DNA of 47,840 nucleotides, from contig NZ_JAFLVX010000028.1 in the NCBI RefSeq assembly GCF_017316185.1, positions 1 through 47,840 on the forward strand. Reading direction: 5' to 3'. Source of the DNA: Candidatus Vagococcus giribetii. Lineage in GTDB: Bacteria; Bacillota; Bacilli; Lactobacillales; Vagococcaceae. Position 1 is the stretch's first letter. Every line of letters starts with the position of its first letter. The notes below the pieces were generated by a model. The model was not told the origin of the DNA, searched no databases, and saw nothing but the letters and a program-made list of their open reading frames with translations. Both the position numbers and the translations under genes were made by a program. Below, piece after piece: positions 15,723-22,843 of this stretch.

Positions 15723-16745
15723 ATGAAAAAAATTAAACTAATAACCTTAGGATTAATGCTTTTTGGTAGTTTAGGCTGGGCATCTCAGTCGTTTGCTGAA
15801 GAGAAAGCTAAAGACGAAGGTTGGGACGTACCCAATATCGCTTTAGGTAATGGGTTAACAGAAGCGGAACAAGCTAAGACAAAAGAAATCTTAATGAAAG
15901 ATTTGGATAAAGTAAAAGAATTAAAAGGGACGGATACAACTAAGCATAATGATTATGTAGTTGATGGTAATGATTTAGTGAAATATGTGACAGATATTCC
16001 AGAATTCACTAGTAATTCAAAAGCATACTCAAGTGCTTTGATTGCTCGTACAAAATCTGGCACAGGTGTAACAGTGGATATTGTCACACCAGAAAACATT
16101 ACATCACGAACAGAAGCGATGTACCGTTCAGCGGCTATTACTAGTGGTGTTTATGATGCGTATATTCGTATTGGGAGTGTTCGTACTATGGACGGAAGCG
16201 GTGCTTTAGCAGGGATTTACAAAATTTACGATGAAGTAGACCCAGCAAGTGATGCGACAGATCAAAAAAGCCGTGATGAAAAAAGAGAAGTAGCTCAAGA
16301 TCAAATGCAAGTAGTTGCTGGGATTGATGCTGCTAATCAAGATAACAAAAATTATTCATCAGAAAATATCTTAGTAATGCTAGCAGATATTCAATTAGAG
16401 CTTCAAAAAATAAATGATAAATTAAGTAAAATGAGTGAAAATGAGCGTGTCAAAGAAGTTGAAACTGTTGTTGTTCAACAAATTAATAACAATGGGTTAA
16501 CAGAAGCAATCTCTCCAGAGCAACAACAAGACATTGTTAACAACATGGTTGCATTTACTCATACAGATGGTATCAATGATTCAGAGATGGCTAAGCAATT
16601 GTCTAGTTTTAAAGATGATTTAGTAAAAAATGGAAAAGAGTTCAAAGACAGTTTGTTGTCAGATGAAAATGTAGAAAAAGCAAAAAGTGGCTTTGGAAAA
16701 TTCTGGCAAGGAATTAAGGACTTCTTTTCAAACTTATTTAAATAA
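15723..16745 (+). CDS. Secreted DUF1002 family protein
   Basis: The ATG at 15723 is 6 bases after GGAGG, which would lie inside the longer frame from 15711; hence 340 residues. A signal peptide is evident (GLMLFGSLGWASQSFA-EE). The body matches the DUF1002 family (YpuA of Bacillus): ALGNGLTEAE near the mature N-terminus, VTPENITSRTEAMYRSAAITSG in the middle, and GSGALAGIYKIYDE. Function is unknown for the family. The C-terminal 100 residues are helical and acidic-basic mixed, ending in FGKFWQGIKDFFSNLF, an amphipathic aromatic tail that could touch a membrane. It lies just after the WxL pair but has its own extended -10 promoter (TGATACAAT near 15680-15688) and its own terminator. Confidence 0.88.
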   Translation: MKKIKLITLGLMLFGSLGWASQSFAEEKAKDEGWDVPNIALGNGLTEAEQAKTKEILMKDLDKVKELKGTDTTKHNDYVVDGNDLVKYVTDIPEFTSNSKAYSSALIARTKSGTGVTVDIVTPENITSRTEAMYRSAAITSGVYDAYIRIGSVRTMDGSGALAGIYKIYDEVDPASDATDQKSRDEKREVAQDQMQVVAGIDAANQDNKNYSSENILVMLADIQLELQKINDKLSKMSENERVKEVETVVVQQINNNGLTEAISPEQQQDIVNNMVAFTHTDGINDSEMAKQLSSFKDDLVKNGKEFKDSLLSDENVEKAKSGFGKFWQGIKDFFSNLFK

Positions 16746-16751
16746 AATGGG

Positions 16752-16796
16752 AGTAACAGGTTATTTTTCTTGAAAAAGTAATCTGTTACTTTTTTG
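16752..16796 (+). terminator. Terminator after DUF1002 gene
   Basis: AGTAACAG (16752-16759) pairs with CTGTTACT (16783-16790), extended inwards by TTA/TAA, followed by TTTTTTG. Confidence 0.8.
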
Positions 16797-16847
16797 ATGT
16801 TTCATGCTATATTTATCATATGAATAATATAGAAGGTTGGGTGACGT

Positions 16848-17297
16848 ATGTCGGAAATTGAAGAATATATTCAAGGGATAGATGAAAATAGACAAGTTGC
16901 TTTTAATAAATTAGTGGAAGTGGTTAGGGAGAATATCCCTGAAGGCTTTGAGGAAGTGTTTCAATATGGCATGATTACTTATGCTGTACCTCTAGATGTT
17001 TTTCCAGAAGGTTATCTAAATCGAGTCGATGAACCGTTACCCTTTATTTCTCTAGGTGCACAGAAGAGGCATTTAGCTCTATATCATTTAGGTATTATGG
17101 GGAATAAAGAGCTACTTCAATGGTTTCAAGAAGAATATGCTAAAGTTGTTCCAACGAAATTAAACATGGGAAAAAGCTGTATTCGAATGACTAATGTAAA
17201 GCATATCCCTTATGAGTTAATCGGAGAATTAGTTTCTAAAATGTCTATGGAAGAGTGGATTGAAAGCTACCAAAAGTTCCAAAATAAGAAAGGGTGA
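16848..17297 (+). CDS. DUF1801 family protein
   Basis: The product has 149 residues. The sequence matches DUF1801 (YdhG-like): an N-terminal helix (EEYIQGIDENRQVAFNKLVE), EVFQYGMITYAVP as the typical 'W/Y-G-M' strand, PLPFISLGAQKRHLALYH, and MGKSCIRM near the C-terminal part. The fold is a small alpha/beta domain related to frataxin-like proteins; function is unknown. It is cytoplasmic. It overlaps the next gene's nominal GTG by 4 bases and shares its unit with two further small DUF proteins. Confidence 0.85.
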   Translation: MSEIEEYIQGIDENRQVAFNKLVEVVRENIPEGFEEVFQYGMITYAVPLDVFPEGYLNRVDEPLPFISLGAQKRHLALYHLGIMGNKELLQWFQEEYAKVVPTKLNMGKSCIRMTNVKHIPYELIGELVSKMSMEEWIESYQKFQNKKG

Positions 17298-17302
17298 GTC
17301 TT

Positions 17303-17593
17303 TTGTCTCAAACGTATACCTACACAACAGAAATCGTGGCTTCAGAGATTGGAAAAGGTGGAGCCTATGTGGTATTTCCTTATGACATTCGAGAAGAGTT
17401 TGGTAAAGGACGAGTGAAAGTGAGTGTTCTTTTTGATACAGAAGCTTATGAAGGAAGTATTGTTAATATGGGTGTCAAACATCCAGATGGCAGTATTTGT
17501 TACATCATAGGGATTCGAAAAGATATCAGAAAAGCACTGAATAAGGATATTGGTGATCAAGTCACTGTTCAAGTGAAAGAGAGAGTGGACTAA
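17303..17593 (+). CDS. DUF1905 family protein
   Basis: From the TTG at 17303 the product has 96 residues; a GTG at 17294 overlaps the previous gene and is the alternative. AAAGGGTGAG ahead serves as ribosome binding site for the TTG. The sequence has the DUF1905 small beta-barrel pattern: a first strand 'TYTTEI', GGAYVVFPYDIREEFGKGRVKV, an aliphatic G-S-I-V-N-M-G loop, and RKDIRKALNKDIGDQVTV, as in the YdeI-associated barrel. Function is unknown. It lies within a three-gene unit of small uncharacterised proteins. Confidence 0.83.
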   Translation: MSQTYTYTTEIVASEIGKGGAYVVFPYDIREEFGKGRVKVSVLFDTEAYEGSIVNMGVKHPDGSICYIIGIRKDIRKALNKDIGDQVTVQVKERVD

Positions 17594-17595
17594 TT

Positions 17596-17946
17596 ATGAC
17601 TGAACATAAAGTGTTTTCTATGTCTTTTGCAAGTATCTACCCCTTGTATCTGACTAAAATTGAGAAAAAAGGTCGAAATCAACAAGAATTAGATCAAGTG
17701 ATTACTTGGTTGACGGGTTTTAATAAAGAGGGATTAGAGAGTATTATGACATCGGGGGAGAGTTTACGTGATTTTTTTGACAAGGCACCTAAAATAAATC
17801 CGAACGCGTCGTTGATTACTGGTGTTATTTGCGGTTGCCGAGTCGAAGAAATAGAAGATCCCCTTATGCAAAAAATCCGCTACATGGACAAACTGGTTGA
17901 TGAATTAGCAAAAGGGAAAAAGATGGAGAAAATCTTAAGAGCTTAA
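17596..17946 (+). CDS. DUF2200 family protein
   Basis: The product has 116 residues and starts 2 bases after the preceding stop, so translation is probably coupled. It matches DUF2200: KVFSMSFASIYPLYLTKIEKKGR at the N-terminus, QVITWLTGF, FFDKAPKINPNASLITGVICGCRVEEI, and a C-terminal helix with IRYMDKLVDELAKGK. Both the F-x-x-A-P-x-x-N-P segment and the ICGCRVE segment are strongly conserved in this family as I know it. Function is unknown; the Cys-Gly-Cys could be functional. Last gene of the unit. Confidence 0.87.
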   Translation: MTEHKVFSMSFASIYPLYLTKIEKKGRNQQELDQVITWLTGFNKEGLESIMTSGESLRDFFDKAPKINPNASLITGVICGCRVEEIEDPLMQKIRYMDKLVDELAKGKKMEKILRA

Positions 17947-18054
17947 AAGTTCGTTTGCAATTTTTTTCACTAAGGATTAGAATATGAGTTAGAAGACAGT
18001 CATCTTTTAGGAGTTGGCTGTTTATTTATTCAAGAAAGTAGGGTTTGGATTTAG

Positions 18055-18573
18055 TTGAGAATTGGTATGAGAACCATTAAGACCGGTTTGAGTGTCTTTT
18101 TTTGTATCTTGATAAGTTTCATCTTTAATCGAGAAACTTATGTGGTATCGTCTATTACGGCTATTTTTACGTTGCGTGAGGATATGTACAATACGGTGAA
18201 GTTTGGTAGACATCGTGTAGTAGGTAATGTCTTGGGGGCATTATTTTCGGTTGTGGCGATTTTTATTTTTAAGACGTTTGGTGATGGCAAGTTAGTTCAA
18301 TTAATCGCCATTCCGTTGTTAATTATTTTGTTAATCGGCATTTTATCATCGACTAAAAATTATGAGGGAACTGTTGGAGCGTGTGCGACTTTACTGACGA
18401 TTCTTTTCATGATTCCTGAGTCACAATCCTATGCTTATGCGTTTGATCGTGTCGTGGATAGTTTTATTGGTATGTTGATTGCATTTGGTATTAACCGTGC
18501 TATACCGTATCCTTATAAGAAATACAGTCGCTTTTCTAAGCGGAAAAAAATTAGCAATTTTAAGGAAGATTAA
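18055..18573 (+). CDS. Half-size aromatic acid exporter/FUSC family membrane protein
   Basis: The product has 172 residues from a TTG at 18055 (MRIGMRTIKTGLSV, which matches the family's usual start); an ATG at 18067 is the alternative. The ribosome binding site is poor. There are four to five hydrophobic segments in a tight array, with RTIKTGLSVFF, ITAIFTLREDMYNTVKFGRHRVVGNVLGA and an FDRVVDSFIGMLIAFGINRAI motif typical of the ArAE_1 (DUF939) N-terminal domain. The cytoplasmic C-terminal domain of full-length members (about 320-350 residues) is missing; the protein ends in a basic tail. Short forms are known in lactobacilli and enterococci, so this need not be a pseudogene. Transport is inferred from the family only. 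Confidence 0.8.
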   Translation: MRIGMRTIKTGLSVFFCILISFIFNRETYVVSSITAIFTLREDMYNTVKFGRHRVVGNVLGALFSVVAIFIFKTFGDGKLVQLIAIPLLIILLIGILSSTKNYEGTVGACATLLTILFMIPESQSYAYAFDRVVDSFIGMLIAFGINRAIPYPYKKYSRFSKRKKISNFKED

Positions 18574-18591
18574 CCTTAAAATTGTTTTTTT
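18558..18591 (+). terminator. Terminator overlapping the FUSC stop codon
   Basis: TTTTAAGG (18558-18565) pairs perfectly with CCTTAAAA (18574-18581), followed by TTGTTTTTTT. The TAA stop (18571-18573) lies in the loop. Confidence 0.7.
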
Positions 18592-18596
18592 GCATA

Positions 18597-18637
18597 ACAA
18601 AAAGGTATCCACACATACTGAAATGTTTGAATACCTT
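18597..18637 (-). terminator. Terminator of the HicB-like gene (minus strand)
   Basis: On the minus strand AGGTAT...ATACCT forms a stem (18603-18608 with 18631-18636, with a bulge) followed by TTTTTG, 30 bases after the gene's stop. Confidence 0.55.
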
Positions 18638-18666
18638 CGTCAATAGCTGGAATCTTCCACAGTTGA

Positions 18667-18822
18667 TTACTCCTTAACTAGTTGATTTAATTTGTTTTTT
18701 GCTTCTTCAATAGTATTGCCTTGAGCTGAAATGTTTTCATTGTTAGCATCAAATACAACAAAAATATTCGCCTCAGTGTCTAAGGTAATACGATATTGAA
18801 TTGCTTGATTGTTAAATACCAT
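18667..18822 (-). CDS. Orphan HicB-like small protein, 51 aa
   Basis: ATG at 18822 (minus strand) is preceded by AAAGGAG, and the frame closes with TAA at 18667-18669. The peptide starts MVFNNQAIQYRITLDTEA and ends NTIEEAKNKLNQLVKE. The pattern (two strands, then G-N-T-I-E-E-A-x-x-x-L) resembles the HicB antitoxin fold with its conserved 'G-x-T-x-E-E-A' helix. There is no DNA-binding tail and no HicA toxin gene next to it, so a toxin-antitoxin role is not supported. A promoter and terminator on the same strand confirm that it is a real gene. Too short for usual ORF calling. Confidence 0.78.
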   Translation of the reverse strand: MVFNNQAIQYRITLDTEANIFVVFDANNENISAQGNTIEEAKNKLNQLVKE

Positions 18823-18896
18823 AATACATTCTCCTTTCGATTGTTTCTTTTGGTAAGAAAGGCATAAACTCTCATGGTAACAAAATTCCTACAGTT

Positions 18897-18925
18897 AATT
18901 TACCACATCGTTTTCTTAATATCAA
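18897..18925 (-). promoter_or_regulatory. Promoter of the HicB-like gene (minus strand)
   Basis: On the minus strand TTGATA (18925-18920) lies 17 bases from TAAATT (18902-18897). The leader to the ATG is about 70 bases. The remaining bases between this and 19030 show nothing else. Confidence 0.55.
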
Positions 18926-19032
18926 GTAATAACTATGATAATTTCATGGAAATTTCATATTTGTTTATTATTATGTAAAACAGATAGTTAATCTTTTGAG
19001 AAATCTTTATTTCAGAAGTGACGAATAAATAG

Positions 19033-19038
19033 TATAAT
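19033..19038 (+). promoter_or_regulatory. -10 box of the SdpI/two-component operon
   Basis: A perfect TATAAT (19033-19038) is placed 28 bases before the first ATG; the -35 at the correct distance (TTTCAG, 19010-19015) is weak, which would fit an activator-dependent promoter. Confidence 0.5.
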
Positions 19039-19066
19039 AGAAGTATTAAATTAGGTTGGTGTAAAA

Positions 19067-19399
19067 ATGATATTTTATTTTATTGGATTAATCTTAACAG
19101 TTGTGGGAGCTCTTTATTTGATCTTCCCCTCACAAAAGAGAAGTAATAAATATGGCTATAGAACGCCAAGAGCAAAGTTTAGCGATGCTAGTTTTGCTTA
19201 CGCTCAAAAGGAAGCAAGTAAAGCTTTTTTAATCATTGGGCTGATTACATTTGCCATTGGGTTTACTCTGAAACAATTAGGTCTATTACAATTCTTTATT
19301 ATTGAGTTGTTTTTAATTATTATTCCTATCACTCGAGTATTTTACATGGTTGAAAAAAAATTAGAGATTTTTATTGATCAAGAAGAAGGAGCGAAATAA
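19067..19399 (+). CDS. SdpI family membrane protein
   Basis: The product has 110 residues with three hydrophobic segments (about 2-20, 50-68 and 70-90). Between the first and second is NKYGYRTPRAKFSDASFAYAQKEASK, the conserved cytoplasmic loop of SdpI/YfhL C-terminal domains (G-Y-R-T-P-x-S/A). In Bacillus, SdpI gives immunity to the SdpC toxin and also captures the SdpR repressor at the membrane. Here it is the first gene of a unit with a response regulator and sensor kinase, only 2 bases apart, so a link between envelope-toxin sensing and immunity is plausible but inferred. The ribosome binding site is weak (TTGGTG). Confidence 0.85.
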   Translation: MIFYFIGLILTVVGALYLIFPSQKRSNKYGYRTPRAKFSDASFAYAQKEASKAFLIIGLITFAIGFTLKQLGLLQFFIIELFLIIIPITRVFYMVEKKLEIFIDQEEGAK

Positions 19400-19401
19400 A
19401 A

Positions 19402-20124
19402 ATGAAATTGTTAATGATTGAAGATAATGAATCAGTATCAGAAATGATGAAAATGTTTTTTTTAAATGAAGAATGGGATGTTACCTTTAAATATGATGGC
19501 AAAGACGGACTAGACGAATTTTTAACTGCTCCAGAAAGTTGGGATATGATTACATTAGATTTGAATTTACCAACAATGGACGGTGTGACGGTTTGTCGTG
19601 AAATTAGAAAAGTGTCTCCATCTGTGCCGATTATTATGTTAACTGCCAGAGATTCAGAAAGTGATCAAATTATTGGACTAGAAATGGGAGCTGATGATTA
19701 TGTGACTAAACCATTTAGTCCTATCACATTAATTGCCAGAATTAAAGCGTTGCATCGTCGTGCGATATTAGTTGATGAGTCACCTCAAGCTGCTAATGGA
19801 ATTGATGAAGCTTTTGATGTTGTGACTGAACATTTTAAAATGAATACAAAAACACGAGAAGCTTATTTAGATGACAAGCTTGTTGAAGGGTTAACACCTA
19901 AAGAATTCGATTTATTATTAACCTTAGCTAAAAAACCACGTCAAGTCTTTTCAAGAGAAAAATTATTAGAACTTGTTTGGGATTATCAATACTTTGGTGA
20001 CGAGCGAACAGTAGATGCTCATATTAAAAAACTTCGCCAAAAAATCGAAAAAGTCGGTCCTCAAGTGATCCAAACAGTTTGGGGCGTTGGTTATAAATTT
20101 GATGATTCTGGAGTCGGTGCCTAA
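19402..20124 (+). CDS. OmpR/PhoB-family response regulator
   Basis: The product has 240 residues. The receiver domain (1-115) has the acidic pair in IEDNES (8-9), phosphoacceptor Asp53 (TLDLNLP), a Thr in MLTARDS, and Lys in DYVTKPFSP. The C-terminal winged helix (about 140-235) includes LTPKEFDLLLTLAKKPRQVFSRE, DERTVDAHIKKLRQKIE and VWGVGYKF. It has an extra acidic linker. As a phosphorylated transcription factor it probably controls its own operon and envelope genes. It starts 2 bases after the SdpI stop and overlaps the kinase gene by 1 base. Confidence 0.96.
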   Translation: MKLLMIEDNESVSEMMKMFFLNEEWDVTFKYDGKDGLDEFLTAPESWDMITLDLNLPTMDGVTVCREIRKVSPSVPIIMLTARDSESDQIIGLEMGADDYVTKPFSPITLIARIKALHRRAILVDESPQAANGIDEAFDVVTEHFKMNTKTREAYLDDKLVEGLTPKEFDLLLTLAKKPRQVFSREKLLELVWDYQYFGDERTVDAHIKKLRQKIEKVGPQVIQTVWGVGYKFDDSGVGA

Positions 20125-21557
20125 TGCGCTATCTACTTCAGCAAATGATTGCTTTTTTTGCAATCATTTTGACTGTACTACTTATTTTTGGGATGTTCTT
20201 TACTCAGTTCACCAAAACTACAGTTAAGGAAACGAGCTATGAGCAATTAGAAAAATATTCAGATACTGTCACCAACAACATGCGTGATTACGGCTGGAAT
20301 TTAAAAGAATCTTTAGACACAACAAGCGCTGTGGCTAAAAATCAAAATATTTTCTTCTACTTACTGACACCAGATAGAGTAGCGACTTATCCTCCTGATA
20401 TTGAAGGAGCAAGCTTAAAAAGTGTGATTTCAGACAAAGAGTTAAAAGATATGAAGGAAAGTGGTCAAGCGATTAAAAAAACAGTAGTCAATAGTACGAT
20501 TGGTGAAAAGAAAACCTCTATGGCTGTTCATATCCAACCGCTTTTTTCAACACCTAACTTAGCTTTTGAAGGGTTACTCCTTGTTTGGCAGCCAAATAGT
20601 AGTATTGAAGAAAGTGTGGGACTTTTAACTCAGAATTTATTTAAAGGCTTTATTATTTCTACGGTTATCGCGTTAATTATTAGTTATATTTTAGCTAAGT
20701 TCCAGGTTAATCGAATTAACCGCATGCGAAAAGCGACTAAACAAATTGCTGAAGGGAACTTTGATGTTCACCTAGAAGTGAAAAATAACGATGAACTAGA
20801 TGATTTAGCTGAAGACTTTAATCAGATGGCTGTGGTACTAAAAGAGTCTCATATTGAGATCGAGCGGCAAGAAGAGCGGCGTCGCAATTTTATGGCAGAT
20901 GTGGCTCATGAGATGAGAACGCCTTTAACAACAATTAATGGTTTATTAGAAGGTCTAGCATTTAATGCGATCCCTGAAAATCAAAAAGACCGTTGTATTA
21001 GTTTGATGCAAAACGAAACCAAACGCTTAATCAGATTAGTTAACGAAAACCTCGATTATGAGAAAATATTGACGAATCAGATTTCAATTGCGATTCAAAA
21101 ATTAAATGCGACAGAAATTTTAGAAACAATCGTAGAACAATTAACGAATAAGGCAAATGATAAAAATGATAAACTTGTTTTAGAAACAGTTGAGCCTGTT
21201 GACGTGTACGCTGATTATGACCGGTTTGTTCAAGTGATGGTTAATGTAATTACAAATGCTATCCAGTTTACAGAAGATGGTCAAGTGACGATTAATGTCT
21301 CAAGAGGCTACATGGAAACCGTTGTGAGTATTTCTGACACAGGTATTGGTATGACTGAGGACCAAGTTAAAAATATTTGGGACAGATACTATAAGGCTGA
21401 TCCTTCTCGTAAAAATACGAAATATGGTGAATCGGGTTTAGGTTTATCTATTGTTGATCAATTGGTACGCCTTCATGGAGGAACGATTCATGTGGAGAGT
21501 CAAGTCAATGAAGGAACAACCTTCACAATTAGTTTTCCAGATCAACAACCTGATTAA
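20124..21557 (+). CDS. Membrane sensor histidine kinase
   Basis: The product has 477 residues; the start overlaps the regulator's stop (TAATG). Order: TM helix 1 (about 5-28), an extracellular sensor of about 145 residues, TM helix 2 (about 173-192), HAMP (about 193-245), a DHp domain with ADVAHEMRTPLTTI (phosphoacceptor His262), and the HATPase domain with the N box (NVITNAIQFTED), G1 box DTGIGM and G2 box GESGLGLSI. The extracellular part belongs to no recognised sensor family. It should phosphorylate the adjacent regulator in response to an envelope signal. The operon is SdpI-regulator-kinase, closed by a terminator at 21570. Confidence 0.96.
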   Translation: MRYLLQQMIAFFAIILTVLLIFGMFFTQFTKTTVKETSYEQLEKYSDTVTNNMRDYGWNLKESLDTTSAVAKNQNIFFYLLTPDRVATYPPDIEGASLKSVISDKELKDMKESGQAIKKTVVNSTIGEKKTSMAVHIQPLFSTPNLAFEGLLLVWQPNSSIEESVGLLTQNLFKGFIISTVIALIISYILAKFQVNRINRMRKATKQIAEGNFDVHLEVKNNDELDDLAEDFNQMAVVLKESHIEIERQEERRRNFMADVAHEMRTPLTTINGLLEGLAFNAIPENQKDRCISLMQNETKRLIRLVNENLDYEKILTNQISIAIQKLNATEILETIVEQLTNKANDKNDKLVLETVEPVDVYADYDRFVQVMVNVITNAIQFTEDGQVTINVSRGYMETVVSISDTGIGMTEDQVKNIWDRYYKADPSRKNTKYGESGLGLSIVDQLVRLHGGTIHVESQVNEGTTFTISFPDQQPD

Positions 21558-21569
21558 ATGAAATAGATT

Positions 21570-21604
21570 AAAGTGAGTAATCAATAATGATTGCTCACTT
21601 TTTC
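21570..21604 (+). terminator. Terminator of the two-component operon
   Basis: AAAGTGAG (21570-21577) pairs with CTCACTTT, with inner AATCA/TGATT, followed by TTTTTC. Confidence 0.85.
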
Positions 21605-21657
21605 GTTGTCTGATACACTTGGTATAGTTTATTATTAAAAGAAGAACAGGTGAAGTT

Positions 21658-21942
21658 ATGTCAGACAATTACAATTATCCGCTTAATCCTGAATGGTCCA
21701 CTGAAGAGATGATTTCAGTCGTTAACATGTGGAGCGTGTTAGAAGAAGCGTACGAGAAAAAAGTGAAAGCAGAAGATTTTCTTAAAACGTATACTCAGTT
21801 TAAAGCAGTTGTTAAAAGCATTGGTGAAGAGCGTCAATTAGGCAGAGAATTTGAAGAGGTATCAGGTTATTCTCTTTATCATGTAGTCAAACAAGCGCGT
21901 CAACAAAAAACAGGTTGGTTAAACGGAAAGGATTTTAACTAA
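21658..21942 (+). CDS. UPF0223 family protein
   Basis: The product has 94 residues. It matches UPF0223 (YktA-like): NYNYPLNPEWSTEEMISVVN near the N-terminus, VEKAYE-like VLEEAYEKKVK, and the C-terminal RQLGREFEEVSGYSLYHVVKQAR. All-helical, cytoplasmic, function unknown. It is typically found next to an inositol-monophosphatase-type gene in Firmicutes, and that order holds here with a 1-base overlap. An extended -10, TGGTATAGT, lies upstream near 21620. Confidence 0.9.
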   Translation: MSDNYNYPLNPEWSTEEMISVVNMWSVLEEAYEKKVKAEDFLKTYTQFKAVVKSIGEERQLGREFEEVSGYSLYHVVKQARQQKTGWLNGKDFN

Positions 21943-22706
21943 TGAGTCAAAAAGCGTTAATGGAAGAAGTTAAGTCGTGGATTGAAGAAGCTGCAACACA
22001 AGTCAAAGAAAAACTTAAGGGTCAGGTGTTTGTTGAAGAAAAAAGCAATCGCCATGATTTAGTGACGAATGTTGATAAAGAGACAGAAGCTTTTTTAGTC
22101 GAGAAAATCCGTACCCATTACCCTGATGATCAGATATTAGGTGAAGAGGGCTTAGGTGATACATTAGAATCAACAGATGGCCGTATTTGGATTATTGACC
22201 CTATTGATGGGACACTAAATTTTGTCAAACAACAAGAAAATTTTTGTATCATGATTGGTATATTCGAAAATAATGAGCCAGTATTAGGGTTTATTTATAA
22301 TGTAATCAAAGATGAGTTTGCCTACGGTGGAGCAGATACAGGTGTCTTTCTAAATGGAGAAGTATTGCCTCCTGTACCGAACTTAGGCTTAAGAGATGGT
22401 TTGATTGGAACAAATAGTACCATGTTTGCTAAAGATATTTTGAACACACAAAAAATTGGCTCAGAAGCTGTAGGTGTTCGAATTTTTGGTTGTGCTGGCT
22501 TAGATTTTTTAAGTGTGCTTCGAGGCAAACAAGTCGCTTATTTATCTAATCTTTCACCTTGGGACTTTGCAGCAGGAGTTGCTCTAGGAAAACCCCTTGG
22601 ATTAGTACATTCCAAGCTAAATGGTGAAGCTTATGATATATTAGGAGAGCGTCAATATTTTGTCGTTGCAACAAAAAAAGCTTACGAAGATATGTTTAAT
22701 CTTTAA
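21942..22706 (+). CDS. Inositol monophosphatase family protein (YktC-like)
   Basis: The product has 254 residues. Metal-binding motifs are visible: LVTNVDKETE (first Asp), GEEG (Glu pair), WIIDPIDGTLNF (the D-P-x-D-G-T motif, about 82-93), and SPWDFAAGVALG with the catalytic-site Asp near the C-terminus. Enzymes of this family hydrolyse inositol phosphates, NADP, fructose-1,6-bisphosphate or related phosphoesters with Mg2+ or Li+-sensitive metals; the Bacillus relative is called YktC. The start overlaps the UPF0223 stop. It is 254 residues, normal length. A terminator follows. Confidence 0.92.
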   Translation: MSQKALMEEVKSWIEEAATQVKEKLKGQVFVEEKSNRHDLVTNVDKETEAFLVEKIRTHYPDDQILGEEGLGDTLESTDGRIWIIDPIDGTLNFVKQQENFCIMIGIFENNEPVLGFIYNVIKDEFAYGGADTGVFLNGEVLPPVPNLGLRDGLIGTNSTMFAKDILNTQKIGSEAVGVRIFGCAGLDFLSVLRGKQVAYLSNLSPWDFAAGVALGKPLGLVHSKLNGEAYDILGERQYFVVATKKAYEDMFNL

Positions 22707-22713
22707 GTTTTTC

Positions 22714-22752
22714 AAAAAAAAGTGAGGAAATGAAAACTTTTCACTTTTTTTC
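22714..22752 (+). terminator. Terminator after inositol monophosphatase gene
   Basis: AAAAAAAGTGA pairs with TCACTTTTTTT (right arm 22741-22751); the arms are A/T rich. Confidence 0.65.
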
Positions 22753-22765
22753 ATTGCTTTTTTTT

Positions 22766-22773
22766 GTTATAAT
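22766..22773 (+). promoter_or_regulatory. Extended -10 promoter of bipA
   Basis: TG-T-TATAAT (TATAAT at 22768-22773) is perfect for an extended -10; the -35 region is a run of T. The leader to the GTG start is about 65 bases. Confidence 0.55.
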
Positions 22774-22843
22774 GACTAGTCGGTAAAATTAGATAAAATC
22801 GTTTATCTAATTGCTTTTATAAGAGTGAGGAGAATCTACAATA

